Shown here: positions 34,230 through 41,919 of the stretch, in pieces
Layout of the letters: each line of letters starts with the position of its first letter
Position numbering within the stretch: the first letter of the stretch is position 1
Source: Bacteroidales bacterium
GTDB lineage: Bacteria; Bacteroidota; Bacteroidia; Bacteroidales; Bacteroidaceae
DNA length: 41,919 nucleotides
Assembly: GCA_022772475.1 (NCBI GenBank)
Contig: JALEZQ010000069.1
Coordinates: forward strand, 1-41,919
Direction: 5' to 3'
Notes under the pieces: model-generated
The model's input: only the letters and a program-made list of their open reading frames with translations
Told to the model about the DNA's origin: nothing
The model's database searches: none
Position numbers and translations under genes: made by a program

Positions 34230-35144
34230 TCAGCGCTTCAGTTTGTTCCAATAGTTGCTTTGCGATGCGTTGATGGAGGACAGCACTTCACCGATGTGCT
34301 CCTTGTCTTTTGGCGAGCCTTTGCCCTGATAAATGCCAACCAGTTCGTCGCGTTTGTACTCGGTGAATATCTGTGGCAGCATACTCAGCGCTTTGGCCTG
34401 ATGGGCTTCTGCCAGCAAGTCGATGGCCTGCGTGATGGCGGCACGCCCGCGGTCGGGATTTTCAGCCATGACGTCCAGCCCTTCGCGATGATACTTATAC
34501 TGCATCTGCCTGTACGGCGCCATGGCGGCATCAAGGTAGTCGTTGATGATGGCGTAGCGGTTTTTGTTGCTGTCGAAGGGCTTCCATCCCTTGGCCGAGG
34601 TGGTCAGGTTCTGCGCGTTCTGGCAGACGTTGAGCGCGGTTTGCAGCACCTCCGTGCCGCCGAGGGGCGACATGGTGTCCAAGTCCATCCCGATGATAAG
34701 ATAGGCGTAAAAGCCTACCATCGCCGTGAGGTCGTCGGTGATGACGTCAGGCCGGAACTCCAGTTTGTCATACTCCTGAAAGGTGAAGTTGAAGTTCGGA
34801 TCGACAATGCTCCACACGGTCGTTGTGTAGTTGGTGTTGAACACGGGCCGCTGGCTCTGTACCGTCAGGCGGCACTCCATGCGGTTCTCGCTTTCGGTGT
34901 ACTTCGTGACGGAGATATTCATCTGGCAGCGTATGCGTTCGTGGCGTGCATACTGGTGCTCTGTCCAACGGCGCTCGTTGAGCAACGCCGTCAGGTTCTT
35001 CTCCAGGTTCTCAAAAATCTGCGTGGACGTGCCCTGCACTTGCTGGTGGTTGATGGTCACAGTGCAGTCGAGTTCCTGCGCCAAAGCGGCAGTCCGGGCC
35101 ACGATACTAAGTATCAGGAGTGCAACGCATCTAATTTTGCGCAT
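34230..35144 (-). CDS. DUF4835 family exported protein (PorD-like)
   Basis: This 304-aa protein has a signal peptide ending near AALAQE. It shows the DUF4835 pattern: ELDCTVTINHQQVQGT, IFENLEKNLTALLNERRWTEHQY, then SQRPVFNTNYTTTVWSIVDPNF and FYAYLIIGMDLDTMSPLGG. Current annotation links this family to type IX secretion (PorD), but it also occurs next to coaBC and recN in species without that system, so the function is uncertain. Its start overlaps the 3' end of coaBC by 31 bp, which implies translational coupling. Confidence 0.82.
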   Translation of the reverse strand: MRKIRCVALLILSIVARTAALAQELDCTVTINHQQVQGTSTQIFENLEKNLTALLNERRWTEHQYARHERIRCQMNISVTKYTESENRMECRLTVQSQRPVFNTNYTTTVWSIVDPNFNFTFQEYDKLEFRPDVITDDLTAMVGFYAYLIIGMDLDTMSPLGGTEVLQTALNVCQNAQNLTTSAKGWKPFDSNKNRYAIINDYLDAAMAPYRQMQYKYHREGLDVMAENPDRGRAAITQAIDLLAEAHQAKALSMLPQIFTEYKRDELVGIYQGKGSPKDKEHIGEVLSSINASQSNYWNKLKR

Positions 35145-36364
35145 AATTGTTCTACTATATGGTCTGCTACTTCTGTTTTAGCCATGAGGGGCAGTTCGAC
35201 GCAGTCGTCCGCGTCAATCAGCGTCACTTTATTGGTGTCGTAGCCGAAGCCGGCGCCCGGGTCGGCCAATGAGTTGAGCACGATGAAGTCCAGATTCTTC
35301 CTTCGGAGTTTATCCTTGGCATGCTCCACGGCATCATGCGTTTCCAAGGCAAAGCCCACCAGCACCTGGTCGGCTCGCTTCGTCCGTCCCAACGTGGCGG
35401 CAATGTCCTGCGTAGGCTTTAGGCGGATAATCATGTCGTCCGCGCCGCGTTTTATTTTGGTGTCAGAAGTGTTCTCGGGCGTGAAGTCGGCCACGGCGGC
35501 ACAGAGGATGGCGGCGTGACACTGCAGGAAGAGCGTCGTGGCGGCTTCATACATCGCTGCGGCGCTCTGTACGTCAATGCGCTCTATGCCCGGATGGACG
35601 GTCTGCAGAGCCGTCGGACCGCATACGAGTTTGACATTCGCGCCCCGCTCGGCCAATGCTTCGGCCAATGCGAAGCCCATTTTCCCTGTGGAGTCGTTGC
35701 TGATATAGCGCACAGGGTCGATGCGCTCTACAGTTGGTCCGGCAGTCACCATCACCGTTACGCCCTGGAGTTCGTCGCGCTGGCGCAGCATGGTGGCTAT
35801 TCGAACAAAGATATTCTCAGGCTCTTCCATTCGTCCTTTGCCCATCAAGTGACTGGCCAGTTCGCCCGTGGCGGGCTCAATGACGCTTACGCCCATGCGG
35901 CGCAGAGCCTGCAGGTTCTGCTGCGTAGTATGGTGGGCATACATGTCAAGGTCCATGGCAGGTGCCACCACCACGGGGGCTTTCATCGAAAGGTAGGTGG
36001 TGATGAGCATGTTGTCGGCCGTACCGTGCGCCATCTTGCTGATGCTGGAGGCGGTGGCCGGGGCCACGACCATTATGTCGGCCCAGCGCCCCAAATCGAC
36101 ATGGCTGTGCCAAGTGCCGTCCGTCTGGTTGAAGAACTCGCTCACCACGGGCTTGCCGGACAGCGCCGAGAGGGTAACGGGGGTGACGAACTCCTTGCCG
36201 GCCGGCGTGATGACCACCTGTACTTCGGCGCCGGCCCGTATGAGCAGGCGCAGCAGCGTGCACGACTTGTAGGCGGCGATGCTGCCCGATATGCCCAGTA
36301 CGATGTGGGCGGGACGGCCGCCGGCACCCGCCGTTTTCAGTGAGAGGTGTGAAGTGATGTCCAT
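35114..36364 (-). CDS. coaBC: Bifunctional phosphopantothenoylcysteine decarboxylase / phosphopantothenate-cysteine ligase
   Basis: This 416-aa protein carries out two steps of coenzyme A synthesis. The N-terminal flavoprotein CoaC domain has GISGSIAAYKS, the active His in SHVDLGRWAD, VVAPAT and PAMDLDMY. The C-terminal CoaB ligase domain has VTAGPTVERIDPVRYISNDSTGKMG, AAVADF and KIKR. In CoaC the usual ACG-x-x-G-x-GRMxEP Cys is Ser here (ELASHLMGKGRMEEP) and the PAMN Asn is Asp. I recall similar changes in other Bacteroidetes, so the enzyme is probably functional. It follows the exonuclease by 7 bp. Confidence 0.95.
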   Translation of the reverse strand: MDITSHLSLKTAGAGGRPAHIVLGISGSIAAYKSCTLLRLLIRAGAEVQVVITPAGKEFVTPVTLSALSGKPVVSEFFNQTDGTWHSHVDLGRWADIMVVAPATASSISKMAHGTADNMLITTYLSMKAPVVVAPAMDLDMYAHHTTQQNLQALRRMGVSVIEPATGELASHLMGKGRMEEPENIFVRIATMLRQRDELQGVTVMVTAGPTVERIDPVRYISNDSTGKMGFALAEALAERGANVKLVCGPTALQTVHPGIERIDVQSAAAMYEAATTLFLQCHAAILCAAVADFTPENTSDTKIKRGADDMIIRLKPTQDIAATLGRTKRADQVLVGFALETHDAVEHAKDKLRRKNLDFIVLNSLADPGAGFGYDTNKVTLIDADDCVELPLMAKTEVADHIVEQLCAKLDALHS

Positions 36365-36371
36365 GGCGTGG

Positions 36372-37142
36372 TCAGTTGTTCTTGGTCAGCAACTTGTATT
36401 TGGTAAACACCTGCTTGGTGTTCTGTGTGAAGTCGCCCTGCATGATCCAGTTGTAGTAGCCGGGGTCGCGGCGCAGGGTCTCCACCACAGGCTTGCCGCG
36501 GTACTTGCCGAAGTTGATGACGGCCGTGCCATTGTCGTCCAGCACAATGCGCCCGGCGAAATCAACGTTGCGGTTGCGGCGGGAGAAGTCGGCCAGGAAG
36601 GTGACGTCGTTCTGCAGTTCGGCGCCGTAGCGGTCCAACTGCCCCTTGAGCACTTCGTAGGTAGCACGGGTGTCGGCTTCGGCAGAGTGGGCGTCCTCAA
36701 GGGTCTTGCCGCAGTAGAACTGATAGGCCGCTTCGAGCGTGCGCTTCTCCATCTTGTGAAAGATATTCTGTACGTCTATCATGCGACAGTTGGACAGGTC
36801 GATGGCGACGCCGGCACGCACGAACTCTTCATAGAGCAGGGGGATGTCGAAGTTGTTGGAGTTGAAGCCGGCCAGGTCGGCGTGCTTAAAGTCGGCGGCA
36901 ATCTGTGCGGCTTTCTCTGCGAAGGTCGGGCATTGCGCCACGTCTTCGTCGTGTATGCCATGGACGGCTGTCGATTCGGCCGGAATAGGTATCTGTGGAT
37001 TGAAACGCTGTGTCACCGTTTTTTCGGTGCCGTCGGGCATGACTTTGATGTAGCACAGTTCGATGATGCGGTCTGTGCTTACTTGCAGTCCTGTACTTTC
37101 AATATCGAAGAAGATGAGCGGGCGCGTCAGATGCAGTTCCAT
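36372..37142 (-). CDS. DnaQ-like 3'-5' exonuclease
   Basis: This is a 256-aa DEDDh exonuclease. Exo I is FFDIESTGLQ (Asp13, Glu15), Exo II lies around DLAGFNSNNFDIPLL, and Exo III has His and Asp in EDAHSAEADTRATYEVL. A C-terminal FGKYRGKPVVETLRRDPGYY stretch matches the small domain found after exodeoxyribonuclease X-like enzymes. It may proofread for DNA polymerase III or act in repair; the position next to dnaN supports a replication role. coaBC starts 7 bp downstream. Confidence 0.9.
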   Translation of the reverse strand: MELHLTRPLIFFDIESTGLQVSTDRIIELCYIKVMPDGTEKTVTQRFNPQIPIPAESTAVHGIHDEDVAQCPTFAEKAAQIAADFKHADLAGFNSNNFDIPLLYEEFVRAGVAIDLSNCRMIDVQNIFHKMEKRTLEAAYQFYCGKTLEDAHSAEADTRATYEVLKGQLDRYGAELQNDVTFLADFSRRNRNVDFAGRIVLDDNGTAVINFGKYRGKPVVETLRRDPGYYNWIMQGDFTQNTKQVFTKYKLLTKNN

Positions 37143-37195
37143 GTATTACAAATGCATTGCAAAGAGTGAAACCTCTTCTATTTATTATAAAGGAG

Positions 37196-37236
37196 TGAGT
37201 AAGAACGCAGGCATGTTACGCCATGCGCCTTACTCA
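37196..37236 (-). terminator. Hairpin after dnaN
   Basis: TGAGTAAG (37196-37203) pairs with CTTACTCA (37229-37236), with a further CGCA/TGCG pairing inside. On the minus strand it is followed by CTCCTTTATAATAAA, a weak U-tract. It is a probable dnaN terminator or attenuator. Confidence 0.5.
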
Positions 37237-37263
37237 ATAAGAACAGTTGTCGAAGTCGGAAGG

Positions 37264-38394
37264 CTAATCGGCCAGCATCATGGGCATAATGAGCATCAGC
37301 ACCTTCTCGGTCTCATCCTCAGCCACGGGCAGGATAAGCGCAGCGCGGGAAGGGTCCGACAGTTTGATGTTGATTTCCTCCTGCGTGAGGTTGGCCAGAA
37401 GTTCTACAAGGAATACGCCCTTGAACCCGATGTTCATGGGCATGCCATCATATTCGCAGAGGACGTTCTCCTCTCCCGAGCGGGCGTAGTCAAGGTCCTG
37501 GCTTGTCACCTCTACGTTGCTGCGGCTGATGGACAGGCGGGCCAGCGAATTGGCATTGCCGGCCGACATGATAAGTACGCGGCGCAGGGCGCTGACCAAA
37601 GCGGGACGGTTGATGGTGAGTATGTTGTTATTTTCTTTAGGGATGACCAGCGAATACTTGGGGTACATTCCCTCCACCAACGAGCAGTTGATGGTATAGT
37701 TTACCGAATAGAGCGTCAAGCCGCGTTCGCCAATGTGAAGTTGAATGTCGCCCTCTTCGCGTGCCATGGCAGCCTTGATGATACCTGCGTGCTTTTTGGA
37801 AACGATAGCCACCTTGGCGCGCTCCGATTTAATCTCCGTCAGCGTAGTCATGGCCAGTTTGTGACCGTCACTGCCGACGACGACCATGTCGTCTTCGTGG
37901 ATGTCCAGCGCGATACTGTTCATCACCGGGCGTGCGGTATCATCGCTGGCAGCGAAGAGGGAGCGGCTTACGGCGCTGATGAACGAGCCACACGGCACGA
38001 CGACTTCAAGTATCTCGGGCTCTTCGGCGGGCGGCGTGGGGTAGTCGTCGGCCGGCGTGCCCACCAGTTGGAAATGACCGTTGGCATACTCAAGTTGTAT
38101 CTCCAGGGTCTCTTCGTTGATGATGAAGGTGATGGGCTGGTCGGGAATTTCCTTCACGACGTCCTGTAGGATGCGGGCATTGATGGCCATCTTTATTTGG
38201 CCTTCGTCGCAATAGTTTAGTTCCAGCGTGGAATAGATGCAGATTTCATTGTCTGAGGCCATGATGTCCATGACGCCGTCATGAATGTCTATGCAGAAGT
38301 TTTCCAAGATGGCCATTGGACTTTTCGGACTAATAACGCGCCCTAAGTTTTGCAGGCGCGCAGCAAGCAGTTCGCTGGAGATGGTAATTTTCAT
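37264..38394 (-). CDS. dnaN: DNA polymerase III sliding clamp (beta subunit)
   Basis: This 376-aa clamp has three repeated domains, beginning MKITISSELLAARLQNLGRVISPKSPMAILENFCIDI and ending in the conserved EDETEKVLMLIMPMML tail that contributes to the partner-binding pocket. It encircles DNA as a ring dimer and holds the replicative polymerase. I chose the ATG at 38394 because the family starts there; the longer frame to 38454 runs over the leader. A complete promoter with a symmetric repeat around its -33 lies 65-110 bp upstream. Confidence 0.96.
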   Translation of the reverse strand: MKITISSELLAARLQNLGRVISPKSPMAILENFCIDIHDGVMDIMASDNEICIYSTLELNYCDEGQIKMAINARILQDVVKEIPDQPITFIINEETLEIQLEYANGHFQLVGTPADDYPTPPAEEPEILEVVVPCGSFISAVSRSLFAASDDTARPVMNSIALDIHEDDMVVVGSDGHKLAMTTLTEIKSERAKVAIVSKKHAGIIKAAMAREEGDIQLHIGERGLTLYSVNYTINCSLVEGMYPKYSLVIPKENNNILTINRPALVSALRRVLIMSAGNANSLARLSISRSNVEVTSQDLDYARSGEENVLCEYDGMPMNIGFKGVFLVELLANLTQEEINIKLSDPSRAALILPVAEDETEKVLMLIMPMMLAD

Positions 38395-38458
38395 ATCTGA
38401 GGTATTATTTCTTACTTCGCTTTGGCACATCTGTTGCTCATAGCCTGTGCCCATTTTG

Positions 38459-38504
38459 CAAAGTTACGCTTTAGCAGGCAAAATGCCAAGGCTACATGCT
38501 AAAG
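38459..38504 (-). promoter_or_regulatory. dnaN promoter bracketed by an inverted repeat
   Basis: On the minus strand TTG (38489-38487) and TAACTTTG (38466-38459), 20 bp apart, form the promoter. CTTTAGC (38469-38475) and GCTAAAG (38498-38504), exact complements 22 bp apart, lie on either side of the -33 and next to a seven-T run (38505-38511). This looks like an operator or a cruciform-prone element controlling dnaN. Confidence 0.6.
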
Positions 38505-38592
38505 TTTTTTTCTCCCGCCGGCCCATCTGCCAGTCCTATGGATGGGGCAGCGTCAGCACAAGGCCGACGACTGCCCATCGAAACGAGAGAGA

Positions 38593-41151
38593 TTATAGTC
38601 GGTTGCGCTCGCTTTGTCCGGCGTGGCTACCCTTATATCTGCTCTTCGTGGCATTGAACCGCCAAGATACATTGAACCCGATTCGACGGGCATCGCGATA
38701 AAGACGAAAGATATTCCTGTACCCTATACCGCCATATGCCGTTCCTTCGTCGTATTTAGTGCGCAAGATGTCACTGGCGACGAGGGCTACATTGAGGCTT
38801 TTGTCCCGCAGGAATTGTTTGCTAAGGCGGAGGTCGAGACTTCCAGTTGTCTTGTTTATCCAATAGGCTGACTTCTGATAGGGCGTGATGCTTCCCGTTA
38901 CATTCAGCATCCATGCGTGAGGCAGGGTAAAAGTGTTGTCGAACGTGAAGTCAGTCATCAGTCCGTGCCAGTTGTGGGCGATTCCCAACTCCCCGTAATC
39001 ATGGTCTTGTACAGCGAACTCTACTGAATAGTTCATCTGCCAGATGCCGATTTTGGGTGTGGCGTTGAGGACTATCATGTAGTACTGTGTCTTTGGAACG
39101 GTGCGGAAGTCGGTTAGAATCGCACCAGGATGGTCGACATCGTCGTAGGTAGAACGTATAGAGTGATATACATTTTCCTGATACCCGTAAATGGCTTCGG
39201 CGTATATCCACTTCCACTGCGATTTCCACTCAACACGATGGTTGGTTTGGGGCTGAAGGAAAGGGTTGCCACTATTGTATTCATACTTACTGGTATAGGT
39301 GACTGCCGATGACAGGATGGAATATGGCGGGTTGTTTCGTGTACACTGGTAGGAGAGCGAATGGGTCCAAAGTGAGTGCTGATAACTGATGGACAACCGG
39401 GGTATCAACACGTGGTAGTTAGGACTCATCTCGTCGTTGCGCACACCGTCAAGTTCGTAACGGTTGTGCTCATTCTGCCAGCGCAGGCCTGCATTGACGG
39501 AGAGGCTCCCCACTTTTAGCGAGTAATTGGCAAAAACGCTCCAGATATCAGTTTGCTGTCGGATGTGGTTGTCGGCGGAGAAGCCGCTTTGGGTGAAGTC
39601 GCTGGTGCGGTCAACGGTGGATGCCTCCTCTCCAAAGGTTAGCTTGCCAATGGGAACAGGGGCTGTGATGACCAGTTTCTCGGCAATCAGTTGGTTCTTC
39701 GTGGCCGTACTGCTGCTAACGGGTGTCTCGCCCTCTGTGCCTCCGCTCATCTCGTTTTGGGAAGGGGCATTGTAATAGTCTGCACTGAAATCCACCTTCC
39801 ACTTCCCGATTCCTCCGATATAATAGGCATTGATACTATGCTTTAACTTAGGCTTAGTCAGCGTCTTTGTCGTACTATGCCCTTCGTCCACCATCATACC
39901 GTCCTGCATGGTTTGCATGTCATTGGCGCAGATATACTTTCGGTCGCTGATATAGTTGTTGGCCGTATAGGTAAAGCCAATGGAATGGTGGTCGTTGATT
40001 TCCCAGTTCCATCCGAGGTCGGCAAAATAGTATTTCATGTGATACTTGTATTCCTCTTCTTTTCGATGGTTCCAAATGGACGATGCCTGCAATTGTTCGT
40101 CTGTTGTTTTTACCGTCTGTGTGTTGTTGTCTGTCAGGTAACCTCGAACGAAGAAGTCCATACCGTTCCGTAGGCGATAGTTCAGGGCAGCATTGGCACT
40201 CTCATAATGTTCGTGCCCTTGTCGGTAAGCACCAGAGAAGTTGCCGCTCCAGCCTTCGCCTGTGCGACGGACAGTCTTGATGCGGATTACCGACGAGACA
40301 GCTGCGTCATATTCAGTTCCTGGCTGTGTGATAATCTCTACCGACTTGACCTCATCTGCTCGCAGACGCTCTAATTCGTCCTCTCCTCTCACTTTCTTGT
40401 TGTTGATGTAGATTTCGGGCTTTCCATGACCTGCTATCTCGCCGTTGCTCATCATCAAGGGCAGACGGGTGAGCATTTCGTTGGCAGAACCGAATTGCTC
40501 CAAAGGAGTGCCTTGAATCGAGACCTGCAGGCCCCTGTCTGTTGAAGTATATAGCAGCCTATGACCTTTAACGGTAACTCCTTTTAATGTATAGTTATCT
40601 GGCTGCATCCGAATTGTCCCCACCTCGGCCTTGTCGCAGAGTCTGTAGACGGTCTTGTAACCGACGTAGGAGATACGGGCGATCACGGTGGCCTGTTCGT
40701 AGGGAATAGCAAAGTAACCGCTTTCGTTGCTGACACCACCGCTAAGCAGCGTGGAGTCGGCAGGATTGAGGATGGCAATGTTGGCGTATGCCACAGGCTG
40801 TCCTTGTTCATCAATGACGGTTCCCGTCAAGTGGCGGTCGGTCTTGTGGGTACACTCCACATAGATTTCGTGGTCGTCGGGCTTCACAGTCATGCGGACG
40901 GGGTAGAAGCCTATCATCTGCTGGATGGCATCGGGCAGTTTCTTGTTCTTGATGGTGGCTGTGATGCGGAAGTCCTCCAGCTCGTTGTAGAGGAAGTTGA
41001 CGACGTATTGCGTCTGCTCATTGTTCAACTGGAGCAGGGCCTCGCTGAGCGACACATTATTATATGTATGCGTGACACGCTGGGCGAAGGTGCCAAGTGG
41101 CATGCAGAGGATGCAGGCCACGAGCGTCAGAGTATATAGCGTACGTCTCAT
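38593..41151 (-). CDS. TonB-dependent-receptor-like outer membrane protein with STN and carboxypeptidase-regulatory domains
   Basis: This 852-aa protein has a signal peptide (to about residue 23) and a short STN-type domain (TYNNVSLSEALLQLNNEQ ... DHEIYVEC, residues 28-100). Next comes a carboxypeptidase regulatory-like beta-sandwich (LTGTVIDEQGQPVAYANIAI, from about 107), a plug domain (EIYINNKKVRGEDELERLR) and a long beta-barrel ending in FNVSWRFNATKSR. It belongs to the Bacteroidetes outer-membrane beta-barrel family that pairs with FecR-like regulators; the ligand is unknown. It overlaps the anti-sigma-like gene by 4 bp (ATGA), so the two are translationally coupled. Confidence 0.9.
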   Translation of the reverse strand: MRRTLYTLTLVACILCMPLGTFAQRVTHTYNNVSLSEALLQLNNEQTQYVVNFLYNELEDFRITATIKNKKLPDAIQQMIGFYPVRMTVKPDDHEIYVECTHKTDRHLTGTVIDEQGQPVAYANIAILNPADSTLLSGGVSNESGYFAIPYEQATVIARISYVGYKTVYRLCDKAEVGTIRMQPDNYTLKGVTVKGHRLLYTSTDRGLQVSIQGTPLEQFGSANEMLTRLPLMMSNGEIAGHGKPEIYINNKKVRGEDELERLRADEVKSVEIITQPGTEYDAAVSSVIRIKTVRRTGEGWSGNFSGAYRQGHEHYESANAALNYRLRNGMDFFVRGYLTDNNTQTVKTTDEQLQASSIWNHRKEEEYKYHMKYYFADLGWNWEINDHHSIGFTYTANNYISDRKYICANDMQTMQDGMMVDEGHSTTKTLTKPKLKHSINAYYIGGIGKWKVDFSADYYNAPSQNEMSGGTEGETPVSSSTATKNQLIAEKLVITAPVPIGKLTFGEEASTVDRTSDFTQSGFSADNHIRQQTDIWSVFANYSLKVGSLSVNAGLRWQNEHNRYELDGVRNDEMSPNYHVLIPRLSISYQHSLWTHSLSYQCTRNNPPYSILSSAVTYTSKYEYNSGNPFLQPQTNHRVEWKSQWKWIYAEAIYGYQENVYHSIRSTYDDVDHPGAILTDFRTVPKTQYYMIVLNATPKIGIWQMNYSVEFAVQDHDYGELGIAHNWHGLMTDFTFDNTFTLPHAWMLNVTGSITPYQKSAYWINKTTGSLDLRLSKQFLRDKSLNVALVASDILRTKYDEGTAYGGIGYRNIFRLYRDARRIGFNVSWRFNATKSRYKGSHAGQSERNRL

Positions 41152-41909
41152 TTTACTACCAATGTTTTGTCTTCCATGCCGATGTTCACGGCCTCGAAGG
41201 TGTTCAACTTTTCTACAACACGCGAGAAACTGTCTTCACGCTTCCATACAAAGTGGAAACGAAGGTGCCGGGCCGCTTCATTCTCAAACTTCACGCCGAC
41301 GCCGTGGGCTGTAGCAATGGCTGTGAGCATGGAGTCGAGCGGCACATTGTCGAAAATGTATGGCTCAAAGGAAATTGAGTCGGCCTGAACCGTATTTGCT
41401 GGCAGGGAAGTGACTGGATCAATGTCTGTCGTTTGCTCTGTTGTGGGCTGTTGCGGTTTGTGCATGCTGATATTTCGCACAACTTGGATAGCAGCAAAGG
41501 CAATGCCCGAAGCCAGGAGTACACCGATGAAGGATGCTGCTATCTTGCGAGGTGCGAGGTAAGCGCGAAGACGGGGCTTATATTCTCCTTCGTCGAGGAT
41601 TTCCAACTCTTCTGAATGGCTGGCTGCAAACTTCTCCCATTCGCCCTCCACATCTGGGGTGTCGTTTTTAAGCGCGTCGTGCTTGAAGGCACGCTTGGCA
41701 AATCCAAGTTGCTGCACGAGGTGACGCATCTCGTCATCGGCGAGTATCTGCTGCAACTGTTCGTCAGTCAGTTGCTCAGGGTGGTCTTGCAATTCCAGAA
41801 GCCACTCTATACGCTGTTGCATTTCATGCGACTTTTTCCTTGCCTCGGCATAGTCCATACGAGCATGGCCTCTGCTCTCGTCTTCATGAAAACGTTCTTC
41901 GGTCATCAT
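41148..41909 (-). CDS. FecR-like anti-sigma factor without an obvious FecR domain
   Basis: This is a 253-aa inner-membrane protein with a charged cytoplasmic N-terminus rich in Glu and Gln (residues 1-120), one transmembrane helix (about 122-144), a short linker, and a C-terminal DUF4974-like domain (FDNVPLDSMLTAIATAHG ... GMEDKTLVVK, about 186-253). Typical FecR-type proteins have a separate periplasmic FecR domain between helix and DUF4974; here the linker is only about 40 residues. It probably relays ligand binding by the coupled receptor to an ECF sigma factor encoded just beyond the window. The initiator is the double ATG at 41909. Confidence 0.8.
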   Translation of the reverse strand: MMTEERFHEDESRGHARMDYAEARKKSHEMQQRIEWLLELQDHPEQLTDEQLQQILADDEMRHLVQQLGFAKRAFKHDALKNDTPDVEGEWEKFAASHSEELEILDEGEYKPRLRAYLAPRKIAASFIGVLLASGIAFAAIQVVRNISMHKPQQPTTEQTTDIDPVTSLPANTVQADSISFEPYIFDNVPLDSMLTAIATAHGVGVKFENEAARHLRFHFVWKREDSFSRVVEKLNTFEAVNIGMEDKTLVVK

Positions 41910-41919
41910 ATTGCTTTTG

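Noticed and set aside
38541-38579. Stem GATGGGGCAG / CTGCCCATC after the receptor gene
   Set aside because: One bulge, a long loop and no T-run on the minus strand; too weak to call a terminator.

Overview
The window reads as chromosomal DNA of a Bacteroidales bacterium, most likely Prevotellaceae-like, with fairly high GC in its core genes. The reasons are: repeated Bacteroidetes-type promoters with a TAnnTTTG -7 box; proteins almost confined to that phylum (DUF5103 and DUF4835 proteins linked to type IX secretion, a carboxypeptidase-regulatory-domain TonB-type receptor next to a FecR-like anti-sigma factor); a GH84 enzyme with a type-IX-like C-terminal tail; and many glycan-active enzymes.

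Layout. 1-1350 (minus): a ROK sugar kinase followed by the 5' end of mannose-6-phosphate isomerase. 1351-2141: a non-coding region with a 36-bp near-perfect palindrome and 21-bp-spaced repeats. 2142-4101 (plus): umuD and umuC, SOS-like mutagenic polymerase genes, the first with a ribbon-helix-helix-like N-terminus and an operator-like inverted repeat over its promoter. 4190-5953 (minus): a shortened DXS-like enzyme. 6263-10912 (plus): an accessory block of membrane-bound AraC regulator, small two-helix membrane protein and two unfamiliar lipoproteins. 10990-11414: repeat array 1. 11589-29124 (minus): GH84 hexosaminidase, valS, a small AT-rich ORF, a TRIC-type channel, a 2-hydroxyacid dehydrogenase, a T9SS plug-like protein, a GH29 fucosidase, a DEAD-box helicase, an LptF/LptG permease, tgt and lon. 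29313-29716: repeat array 2. 29781-38394 (minus): a ZIP transporter, a TPR protein with a decayed protease fold, recN, a DUF4835/PorD-like gene, coaBC, a DnaQ-type exonuclease and dnaN. 38593-41909 (minus): an outer-membrane receptor with its anti-sigma-like partner, running off the window edge.

The most unusual feature is the pair of 22-bp tandem-repeat arrays, 18.3 kb apart in the same orientation. Every unit carries a short inverted repeat whose arms change together from unit to unit (GGCAA/TTGCC, GGYAC/GTGCC, GGGAA/TTCCC). The four unit classes occur in the same order in both arrays with different copy numbers, and the two elements share their end sequences. This looks like one dispersed element preserving secondary structure or dyad protein sites. 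I do not recognise it as a described family.

Working links between genes: GH84 and GH29 release amino-sugars and fucose from host-type glycans, while the ROK kinase and ManA feed sugars into glycolysis. The DUF5103 and DUF4835 proteins, plus the GH84 tail, point to an active type IX secretion system. The umuDC pair, recN, dnaN, the exonuclease and lon belong to DNA replication, repair and protein quality control.
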